Source of the DNA: JAWKTT01 sp041398965 | GTDB taxonomy: Bacteria > Planctomycetota > Planctomycetia > Planctomycetales > Planctomycetaceae | Direction of reading: 5' to 3' | Length of the DNA stretch: 64,000 nt | NCBI GenBank assembly: GCA_041398965.1 | Contig: JAWKTT010000004.1 | Location: 186,001-250,000, forward strand | Shown: piece by piece, positions 37,894 to 45,712 of the stretch | How the letters are laid out: each line of letters starts with the position of its first letter | Numbering within the stretch: position 1 is the stretch's first letter | Program-made: the position numbers and the translations under genes | Notes under the pieces: generated by a model | The model's database searches: none | What the model saw: only the letters and a program-made list of their open reading frames with translations | Told to the model about the DNA's origin: nothing

Positions 37894-40116
37894 TCACGCG
37901 GCGCGACGAAACGACTCTTCTGGAGCGGTGGACCTGCTTTTCTGTGCTCTGATCGGAGACTCGTAGTGTCGATTTGCCGTGGGAGTCTGAGTCGAAGACT
38001 GTACTTTTTGACGCGATTTGTGCCCGAAGGCAAGCAATGAGGGCAATAACAACAAGTCACCGACCACCGCAGCCATCAGCAGTGTCGACATTAACAGGCC
38101 GAACCGTGCGGTCGGCACGAACTGACTTGCCGCCAATGCCAACATCCCCAAACTGGCGATGAGAGCGGCCTGAAAGATCGGAGCACCCGTTCGCCAGAGA
38201 GCGTTTCTTGATGCCCGTTCCCGGTTGCGATGCCGTTTGATCTGATGGCGGTATTCCGTCACAAAGTGGAACGTCCCGTCAACGGCGATGCCCAGGGCAA
38301 TACTGGCTGTCATCATCATCCCAATGTCGACCGGGATATTGCACCAGCCCATGATGCCAAACACAATCGCAATCGGCACAAGGTTTGGGATCATCGCGAT
38401 GATCGACAAGGTAATCGACCGTAGCGAGAGCATCATGACAAAGGTGATGATGGCGAACGCAGCGGCAAAGCTCGACCAGAATCCGCGGAAGATGTCCTGT
38501 TGAGCGACTGCCAGCAGCGGAGCAATTCCCGTTATCGTCAAATTCTCTCCCGTGACCATTTTCTGTAACTCGTCGGCTGTTGCGTGCTTTTGGCTTGGTC
38601 CGTCACCTACGACTCTCGCACTGATTCGCCAGAACCGTTGACCGACGGAGACGAAATCCCGGTTGTCCTGAGAGTGTCCCGCCCGACTCAGAAGACGCAT
38701 CGTTTCTGCCCGGCTTTCGGGAAGTTCTGTCGGGAAAAAGCTCGCTTGCGACAACGTGTGACGGATGTTGGGATGCGCAGCGATCTGAGTCTCAACCTTG
38801 CGGACCCGGTCAATCTTCTCAAACAGCGGGATATCTTCCGTTCCGAAGTCGACAGTCACTTCGATGGACTCGTACGGCGTGAGATCCGCTTCAATGACAC
38901 GAATGTCCCGAGCCACAAGGCTCCCTTTCGGAAGGAACTCGAGCGGATCAATACTCGACTGAAGTTGCATGATGCCATACGCGGAGGCGGCCACAAGGAC
39001 CAGCGACCCGAGTACGATGCGGGTGGTTCGCCCCATGATCCAGAACCCCACCATCGGCAGCCATTCTCGTTCGTCACGCTCCGAAGTGGCAGATTTCGGC
39101 ATCAAGCAGACGAGTGCCGGTGTCAGACCTAAGCCAGCAAACAACGCAGTGAACGCACCGAATGCGGCCCCTAGTCCAAACTGACGTACTGGAGAAAACT
39201 CGCTGACGGTCAGCGAGCACAGCCCGATCACGGTCGTCAATGTCGCCCAGAAGCAAGGTCGAAACGCCCGACGAATCGCCAACCCGATGGCATTCGGCTC
39301 TTTCACACTGGCTCGATAGTAGTGCAAGTAGTGAATCGAAATCGCCAGAGTAAACACCATCACCATGACCGGCATGGCCGACATGATGAAGTTGAACTCG
39401 CCTCCCATCCAACTGACGGCCGATTCACTCAGCCCGACCGCCCAGACTGTGACCAGCATGACTCCAGTCGTCATGTGGATGTCGCGAATGACCAACCACA
39501 GGATGACGCTACTAACGAGGAGCGTCACGCAAAAGAAGAACGTGTTCTGTCGAAACCCGCCGAGATGGTCTAACTCGGAGATTGTCACCGCTGCGCCAGC
39601 CAGGTAGACGTTGTCGGCGTCAAGCTGACAATAATCCAGAGCGCGTCGGATCGCGGTGACAGTGGCATCGCGATCAGCGACACCTGCGGGAGACAACTGA
39701 GCCAGCATCCCGACCATGCGCCCCTGAGGCGAGAGGACCAACCCATCGAGGCGTGCCCGTGCCTCGTCGGCAGGGACACTGAAACCTTCCATCTCATGCT
39801 TCAGTCGCGCCGGAGACCAACAGCGACGAATCTCCGACAATCCTTCGAGTCGACAAGCCACCGATTCGAGCAGCGGGCTGTCTTCAGCGACGTCCGGAAT
39901 GCCGATGAGAATCGTTTCGTCGCCACCGAAGCGAGAAAGGAAATCGTCGTAGTCCGCTCGCACCGCGGAGTTATCGGGGAGCCAGGTTTCGACGTTGTTG
40001 TTGGCCGGCATTCGGCTTACTTCAAACGCGAAGTAAGGGAGCATCATCGCCGCAGCCAACAGCAAATGTTTGCTGTGTCGCAGATAGAATGACGAGAGCA
40101 ACTGGCTCAAATTCAT
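37894..40116 (-). CDS. RND superfamily transporter, MMPL/SSD type
   Basis: ATG 40116 (MNLSQLLSSFYLRHSKHLLL) is chosen over 40188, because the extra 24 residues have no signal-like character. The 740-residue protein has a first transmembrane helix at about 15-35, a large periplasmic loop (to ~190), then a block of helices (TFFFCVTLLVSSVILWLVIR, FIMSAMPVMVMVFTLAISIH), a second loop, and a second helix block (IITFVMMLSLRSITLSIIAM, LLMSTLLMAAVVGDLLLLPS). This two-block layout and SIALGIAVDGTFHFVTEYR are typical of MMPL/hydrophobe exporters. It probably moves lipids or hopanoid-like compounds using the proton gradient. The SDR gene downstream on the same strand is a plausible but unproven partner. 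Confidence 0.88.
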   Translation of the reverse strand: MNLSQLLSSFYLRHSKHLLLAAAMMLPYFAFEVSRMPANNNVETWLPDNSAVRADYDDFLSRFGGDETILIGIPDVAEDSPLLESVACRLEGLSEIRRCWSPARLKHEMEGFSVPADEARARLDGLVLSPQGRMVGMLAQLSPAGVADRDATVTAIRRALDYCQLDADNVYLAGAAVTISELDHLGGFRQNTFFFCVTLLVSSVILWLVIRDIHMTTGVMLVTVWAVGLSESAVSWMGGEFNFIMSAMPVMVMVFTLAISIHYLHYYRASVKEPNAIGLAIRRAFRPCFWATLTTVIGLCSLTVSEFSPVRQFGLGAAFGAFTALFAGLGLTPALVCLMPKSATSERDEREWLPMVGFWIMGRTTRIVLGSLVLVAASAYGIMQLQSSIDPLEFLPKGSLVARDIRVIEADLTPYESIEVTVDFGTEDIPLFEKIDRVRKVETQIAAHPNIRHTLSQASFFPTELPESRAETMRLLSRAGHSQDNRDFVSVGQRFWRISARVVGDGPSQKHATADELQKMVTGENLTITGIAPLLAVAQQDIFRGFWSSFAAAFAIITFVMMLSLRSITLSIIAMIPNLVPIAIVFGIMGWCNIPVDIGMMMTASIALGIAVDGTFHFVTEYRHQIKRHRNRERASRNALWRTGAPIFQAALIASLGMLALAASQFVPTARFGLLMSTLLMAAVVGDLLLLPSLLAFGHKSRQKVQSSTQTPTANRHYESPIRAQKSRSTAPEESFRRAA

Positions 40117-40777
40117 AGGGAAGTCGAAGTTCAGAGAGTGGAAAGTGCCGACGGTTACCGTTTCCGGTGAACCACTCACAGACGACAAGAGTCATTCGCC
40201 GCTTGCGCCGTCGATCCTCTCCTTGCACAATCACGCGAACCACGGACCAATTCCACGCATGTTGCCTGGATCGGCTTTGTGATCTATTACGGATCGCGAA
40301 GTAAACTTCGAGACGCACTCTTCTCGGCGACAGTCTGGGACAACCTCGGGAACGTCGGCACCGCACCCCGTAGAATGGCAGACTCTCACGTCTCTCAGTT
40401 ATCGAGAACGGAGCGTCACAGCCGTTATAGGTTTCCAAGTCGATTCAACCGATCCAAGCAGAGAGCCGAACAAGTCAGCAAAATCGGCCAGTCCAAGCTG
40501 TGCTCGCTTGGTCCATCCCTCCGCTCTGCCTCCAAGGCTGTTCGCCTGTTAGATCACAAACACCCCTGACCAATGCATCCGGTTCTGTTCCTCACTCTTC
40601 GGAACAGGACATGATCTTCTCCCGCCCCCCTTCGAGAGGCTGGCTAAAGCCGGAAGGTAAACCGTCCGGAAGAAGAAACGTCCCGTCTGCGGATGTTTCC
40701 GATCAAGAAACTCACAAAGAGAGGAACGCCCCGCAAACGTGAGTCGTCCAGCCCGCTCACAGGATGACGGTTGCAAT
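40117..40777. other. 660-bp intergenic region, no gene recognised
   Basis: This lies between the kinase stop and the RND transporter start, both on the minus strand. Open frames here are short and lack family features. The part at 40117-40260 presumably carries the RND promoter; nothing else can be supported. Confidence 0.5.
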
Positions 40778-42253
40778 TCAGCCGTTGAGGCCGAACTTCG
40801 CAGCAATGGCATCCCAACTGCTATAGACGAACCAGCCCAAGACCACGACAAGCGCAACGACGGCAGCGAGGTACACCAGCAGGCCGATAAAGCCGAGTGT
40901 TCCGTCTCGCCAGCGTTCCAAGATTCGCCACCATTTGCGACGTCCATACTGCTTGTCGATCTCGGCATACGCTGCTTTCAAACCCTGATCCCGACTGTTC
41001 GCTTTGGCTCGCGTCAGCATCTTCTTGGCGTCGTCTTCAAAGATTGGAACCTGAGCGACCGGAAGAAACGGGCCATTCTTGGAGACGGCTACCTGGGTCT
41101 TTGGATCAAGTTTGTCGGTTTTCAGAGCCGCGAGAATCTGCCCCGTTGGCATCTTGCCAATCTTGATCCGCCCATTGGAATCCAACGTCTTGACGTACCA
41201 TTCCTTGTCGGCATCGGCGACGGAAGTTCGTTTGGCTTGAACATCAGCCGCTGACGTGGCGGGAGGGAGATTCGCCGGTCGGGTACCAACTCGCGTTTGC
41301 ATTCCCCCTCCGATTGCCCCCTGAGTTGCCCCTCCGGAACGTCGGGCGACGACCTTCTCGGGGTGATCCAGAAAGCTCAACGACTCAGATGCGAGGCCCA
41401 AACTCTCTAAGTCGTTAACGAAGTCCTGCATCGTTTGATACCGATGAGCGGGGTCTTTCATCATCGACTTGTCGATCATCAGGCTCAGTCGTTCCGGGAC
41501 GGCACTGTTCACCCGATTGGCGGCCTGATACTTCCCTTGCTCTTTGTTCGTAATCAGTTCGACGATCGAATCACCGGAAAACGGGAGGGTCCCGGTAACC
41601 ATGTGATACAGCGTGCTCCCCAAGGCATAGACGTCGCAACGATGGTCGACATGCTTTGCATTACGAGCCTGTTCGGGCGGCATGTAGTGCGGTGTGCCCA
41701 GTCCGGTGCCGCTCTGCGTCATCGACATGTCTTCATCGGTCGCCTTGGCGAGTCCGAGATCCGCCACCTTGATGACTCCGGTCTTTGTCACCAGAATGTT
41801 GTCGGGCTTGATGTCCCGATGAATCATTTTCAGTTTGTGAGCATGGACGAGGGCTTCGCCACACACCAGCGTGACGAGCACCGCATCAGCAATCGGAATG
41901 ATTTTGAGTTGATCGAGCCAGTCCTGCATCGAACGACCGGCGATCAATTCCATCGCCACGTAGTGGTTCCCCTTTTCTTCGCCAACCGCATAACACGAAA
42001 CCACATTGGGGTGATGAATCTTCGCCATCGCCCGGGCCTCACGCAGAAACCTCTCTTGGAAGCCGGGCTTCTTGGCAAGATCACGAGACATGATCTTGAT
42101 GGCACATTCGCGGTCGAGGCTGATCTGATGTCCGAGATAGACCGCCCCCATTCCCCCCTGACCAAGTTTCTTTGTCAGCAGAAAGTCTCCCAGTTGCACT
42201 GGCTTCTTGCCAGAATCAGCCGATGTGGCTGCATCGGAATTCGCAGATGACAT
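40778..42253 (-). CDS. Membrane-anchored Ser/Thr protein kinase with GYF_2-like domain
   Basis: The 491-residue protein has a complete Hanks-type kinase domain at residues ~24-290: glycine loop GQGGMGAVY (31-39), Lys53 in AIKIM, HRDIKPDN with catalytic Asp147, DLG (165-167) in place of DFG, and TPHYMPPEQA. After a Gly/Ala/Pro-rich linker, residues ~337-395 (EWYVKTLDSNGRIKIGKMPT to VAQVPIF) resemble a GYF_2 domain, a peptide- or signal-binding module. A single transmembrane helix at ~455-478 (LVYLAAVVALVVVLGWFVY) ends the protein with a short outer tail. The domain order puts the kinase in the cytoplasm. Planctomycetes encode many such kinases; its substrates are unknown. Confidence 0.93.
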   Translation of the reverse strand: MSSANSDAATSADSGKKPVQLGDFLLTKKLGQGGMGAVYLGHQISLDRECAIKIMSRDLAKKPGFQERFLREARAMAKIHHPNVVSCYAVGEEKGNHYVAMELIAGRSMQDWLDQLKIIPIADAVLVTLVCGEALVHAHKLKMIHRDIKPDNILVTKTGVIKVADLGLAKATDEDMSMTQSGTGLGTPHYMPPEQARNAKHVDHRCDVYALGSTLYHMVTGTLPFSGDSIVELITNKEQGKYQAANRVNSAVPERLSLMIDKSMMKDPAHRYQTMQDFVNDLESLGLASESLSFLDHPEKVVARRSGGATQGAIGGGMQTRVGTRPANLPPATSAADVQAKRTSVADADKEWYVKTLDSNGRIKIGKMPTGQILAALKTDKLDPKTQVAVSKNGPFLPVAQVPIFEDDAKKMLTRAKANSRDQGLKAAYAEIDKQYGRRKWWRILERWRDGTLGFIGLLVYLAAVVALVVVLGWFVYSSWDAIAAKFGLNG

Positions 42254-42519
42254 GAACGAGGTCCTTCTAGGCTGCGTCAGGATTCTCGGAGAAGTGGCGT
42301 TAAGGTGAATGACAACTTACCGAATGAATATCGGCACAAAGCAATCACAACTCCGGCGACTCACTAGGGGTAGAATGAATTGCAAACGTAAGACCAGAAT
42401 CCCGACTTGGTTGTGCCATTATGTGATCCGTAAGACGTTATTGCTACGTCATTTTCGCAAAAGTAGCGATCTTGCGGATGATGCCGGTGACCCGCCTGCG
42501 GACCCCCTGGGTATAACCG

Positions 42520-43824
42520 TCAGGCTCGCTGCCATGCTGTTCCTGTCGGAAACGTGTACGCCGCAATCGACGCTGCGTGCATTTCGGCGCTATAACCAGG
42601 AGTCGTCGGGGGAAGGTACCGCCCCCCCTTTAGGTTGACGGGAGCCAGAAAGTGCTCGTGCAGATGATCGGCATATTCAGTAATGCGGTCGGTTTGCGTC
42701 CCGCTGATCGCCACGAAGTCAATCATCGACAAGTGCTGAACATACTCACACAGGCCGACCCCCCCGGCATGGGGACAGACAGGAATTCCCATTTTCGCCG
42801 CCATGAGCAGCACGGCGAGCACTTCGTTGACTCCCCCAAGTCGGCAGGCATCGATCTGACAAACCCCCATCCCCCCGGACTGCAAGAACTGTTTGAACAT
42901 CACCCGGTTAGCGCAATGTTCGCCCGTCGCCACTCGAATCGGTGCGACCCCTCGGGCGATGGCCGCATGACCCAGCACATCGTCGGGACTCGTCGGCTCT
43001 TCCAGGAACCACGGCTGGAACTCGGCCAACTGTTGGCACCACTCAATGGCCTGTGACACCTCCCACACCTGATTGGCGTCGATCATCAAACGACGGTCCC
43101 AGCCAATCTCTTCCCGGATAATGCGGCATCGGCGAATGTCGTCAGCGAGATCTCGACCGACTTTAATCTTGAAGACCTCCCATCCCGCAGCCAGCGAGGA
43201 ACGACAGAGTTCCCGCAACTTGTCGTCGTCGTATCCCAACCAACCTGCAGAGGTCGTGTAGGCGGGGTATCCCTCGGCTTCTAGCTGGGCACGCCGTAAC
43301 TCTCGGCCGGGAACTTGTCTTTCGAGTAACTCCAACGCTTCGTCAGGCGTGATGGCATCGGTGATGTATCGAAAGTCTACGCAAGCCACGATCTCGGCGG
43401 GAGTCATCTCCGAAACAAGTCTCCAGAGAGGCTTCTGCTCGACCTTCGCGTAGAGGTCCCATACCGCATTGACGATGGCCGCCGTCGCCAGATGAATGAC
43501 CCCTTTCTCTGGTCCGACCCAGCGGAGTTGACTGTCTCCGGTGATGTGCCGCCAGAAACCGGCCATGTCCGAGGTGAACGACTCCAGCGTTCGCCCGTGC
43601 ACTAGTGGTGACAACGACTCTATTGCCCGAGTGCAAAGCTCGTTCCCTCGCCCAATGGTGAACGTAAACCCATGCCCTTTGAGGCCATCCCCTCGGTCGG
43701 TATGCAGGATGACATAAGCCGCCGAATAGTCTGGATCAGGGTTCATTGCATCGGACCCATCGAGCGATCGCGACGTCGGAAATCGCAGGTCGTGTGCCGT
43801 AATGTGCGTGATCGTTGTTGTCAT
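42520..43824 (-). CDS. L-fuconate dehydratase (enolase superfamily)
   Basis: The 434-residue protein from ATG 43824 belongs to the mandelate racemase/enolase superfamily; an open frame reaches 43938 but the extension is not family-like. The catalytic set is visible at Lys219/Lys221 (VFKIKVG), metal ligands Asp249 (MIDANQVW), Glu275 (FLEEP) and Glu302 (ATGEH), and His352 (CPHAGGVGLCEY). These are one residue off the numbering recalled for characterised bacterial L-fuconate dehydratase (220, 248, 274, 301, 351). The enzyme converts L-fuconate to 2-keto-3-deoxy-L-fuconate in fucose breakdown, sensible next to a sulfatase-rich lifestyle. No other fucose genes adjoin it. Confidence 0.93.
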   Translation of the reverse strand: MTTTITHITAHDLRFPTSRSLDGSDAMNPDPDYSAAYVILHTDRGDGLKGHGFTFTIGRGNELCTRAIESLSPLVHGRTLESFTSDMAGFWRHITGDSQLRWVGPEKGVIHLATAAIVNAVWDLYAKVEQKPLWRLVSEMTPAEIVACVDFRYITDAITPDEALELLERQVPGRELRRAQLEAEGYPAYTTSAGWLGYDDDKLRELCRSSLAAGWEVFKIKVGRDLADDIRRCRIIREEIGWDRRLMIDANQVWEVSQAIEWCQQLAEFQPWFLEEPTSPDDVLGHAAIARGVAPIRVATGEHCANRVMFKQFLQSGGMGVCQIDACRLGGVNEVLAVLLMAAKMGIPVCPHAGGVGLCEYVQHLSMIDFVAISGTQTDRITEYADHLHEHFLAPVNLKGGRYLPPTTPGYSAEMHAASIAAYTFPTGTAWQRA

Positions 43825-44029
43825 CGTGTTCGCTGTCGAGGTCACTGTTATTGGATGGAAATGTCGATCTGCCGAGTGCTGACGACTAACTGCAAGCGAC
43901 TGAGTACTGACTACGTGGGAAGACGTCATGCCTCTCATGCTGTACGACGGACATCCATGTCAGTCGTAACCTCCATGTCCGTCGCAAGGACGCGGTTGTC
44001 CACCAGAGAAAGCGGGTTCTGCCAGTGAG

Positions 44030-45652
44030 TTAAGGTTTCGGGCGGATTTGGCGCATCTCGGCTTTGAAATCGTTGAGTTTCTCATCGGTCAGATGCTTGT
44101 CGATATGTTCCTGCAACGCCCCGCAGAGTTTGTTGATTCGCGAAACGGCGACACGATCCTTGTTCCCTTGAGCAATTGCAACAGCGGTCTGCTGAATTGC
44201 TCGGAGTCGGACGTCGAACGACTTCTTCAGCGGTAACCCACCGAGTTCCTCCATCAGCGTGTCGACCTCAGTCCACTTGTCGTTGTTCGAGAGTCCCCGA
44301 ATCCTTGCCATCAGAACGGCCCGGCGGGCGACCGTCTCGATCAGTTCGGCTTCGAGCAACTCGACTTGCCCCTCTGCTGTCAGTCGGGCCGCATCGTTGG
44401 GAATTTCAAGTTCAACCCGGGCATCGGTCCCCGGAATGAAAGGGACTTGGGCCAGGACGGTTGTTCCACTGATGATATAGAGGTATCTGAGGAGATGCCC
44501 CGGATCGACAGGCAACTGAACCTGGCCTCGTCGATCGGTCAACAGCGTAAGCCGATCGGGGACCGCATCCTCTTTGGTCGGACGCCGATCGGTTACGTCG
44601 ACCCGAGCACCCGCGAGGGGATTGTCCCGTTCCTTGCGGGGATAGATGACGAGTGTCGTTTCCTGGAACTGCGGCTTGACGGCAATTCCCATCAGCTCGA
44701 CACGTCGTCGATTCCCCGCCAAGGGGGACCGAAACGTCGAGATGACGTTGGCCAGCATCCGCCCGCGATTGACCTCGGTCACTTCCAGATAGGTCCACCC
44801 AACATGGACGATCTGTTGCAACTGTTGCTTTCGATCAAGGTAACGGTAGTAAGGGGAAAGGTAGTCCCCCACCCGAAAAGGTGCGACGGCGACATCGGGG
44901 GGCATCAGTTCTCCCCCACGAATGCGAAACTCGACGGTCTTTCCATCTTCCGAGACAGTGTCGATCTGAGCGATTGGCCGGAAGTGGCTCAGCAGCATTT
45001 CGACAGCGACATCGGCGAGCTGTCGCGGTTCATACAACGTTCTCGAAACCATCGGAGTCGATGTTTGTGAATTGACGTCCCACGACTGACAGGCCAGACG
45101 GTAGCCACCACCGTCTCGTTCGAGTGTCAATTGGTACGATTGGTCGATCTCGGGCAAGTTCACCGGGGGGCGGCGTTGTTCGTCCGAAAGATCTTGCAGC
45201 AGCAAAGATGATGCGGGTTGCAAGTCTTCCGATTCTCGCAGCGTCATCTGCCATAACGGCCCGACGCGGCTCTCAATGCGAGCTGTCAAATCGGTGAGAA
45301 AACGTTCACGAAACCGCTCTCCAAATTCGGGGGTCCGACTGATCCCGATGTCCACGAGAATTTGATAGGGAACCACATCAATCGTCGGGCGAACCACCTT
45401 CGGTGGCGGCTTCGGCTTGTTGTCATCGGTGGAGGTGCCTGATGCTGGAGCGGCGGTTGCTGCGGGAGCGGCGGCGGGTGTCGTCGCTCCCGAACTCGAA
45501 GGGGCTGTCGCATTACTGGACGGCGACTTGGTCACGTCATCGGCAACAGCGTCTTCCCGCCAATCGCTCCCCCCCGACAGCAGGAGCATCAGGCACAAGG
45601 AGACCAGAAACGTCATTCGTTGCGGTCGCTTAGGGAGCGATCTGTTCATCAA
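44030..45652 (-). CDS. Exported protein of unknown function, downstream of solute-binding-like gene
   Basis: I do not recognise this 540-residue protein. It has an N-terminal hydrophobic segment (MTFLVSLCLMLLLSGGSDW) with ATG 45652, 45649 or 45616 as possible starts. An Ala/Thr/Ser/Pro-rich linker follows to about residue 85. The main body is mixed alpha/beta (PTIDVVPYQILVDIGISRTP, FRIRGGELMPPDVAVAPFRV, GRMLANVISTFRSPL). A carboxypeptidase-regulatory-like part (DRRGQVQLPVDPGHLLRYLY) comes next, and the C-terminus is helical with charged residues. It lies 60 bp after the larger gene 45713-48364 on the same strand, so the two probably form an operon and act outside the cytoplasmic membrane. Confidence 0.75.
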   Translation of the reverse strand: MMNRSLPKRPQRMTFLVSLCLMLLLSGGSDWREDAVADDVTKSPSSNATAPSSSGATTPAAAPAATAAPASGTSTDDNKPKPPPKVVRPTIDVVPYQILVDIGISRTPEFGERFRERFLTDLTARIESRVGPLWQMTLRESEDLQPASSLLLQDLSDEQRRPPVNLPEIDQSYQLTLERDGGGYRLACQSWDVNSQTSTPMVSRTLYEPRQLADVAVEMLLSHFRPIAQIDTVSEDGKTVEFRIRGGELMPPDVAVAPFRVGDYLSPYYRYLDRKQQLQQIVHVGWTYLEVTEVNRGRMLANVISTFRSPLAGNRRRVELMGIAVKPQFQETTLVIYPRKERDNPLAGARVDVTDRRPTKEDAVPDRLTLLTDRRGQVQLPVDPGHLLRYLYIISGTTVLAQVPFIPGTDARVELEIPNDAARLTAEGQVELLEAELIETVARRAVLMARIRGLSNNDKWTEVDTLMEELGGLPLKKSFDVRLRAIQQTAVAIAQGNKDRVAVSRINKLCGALQEHIDKHLTDEKLNDFKAEMRQIRPKP

Positions 45653-45712
45653 CTCGATCCGAAATTGTGTTCAGAAACTTAGGAGGACCCGTGTCGACCG
45701 ATGTGGGGAAAG

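Noticed and set aside
43925..44010. Short near-repeats CCATGTCAGTCG / CCATGTCCGTCG upstream of the fuconate dehydratase gene
   Set aside because: Only two imperfect copies of 12 bp; too little to call an operator.
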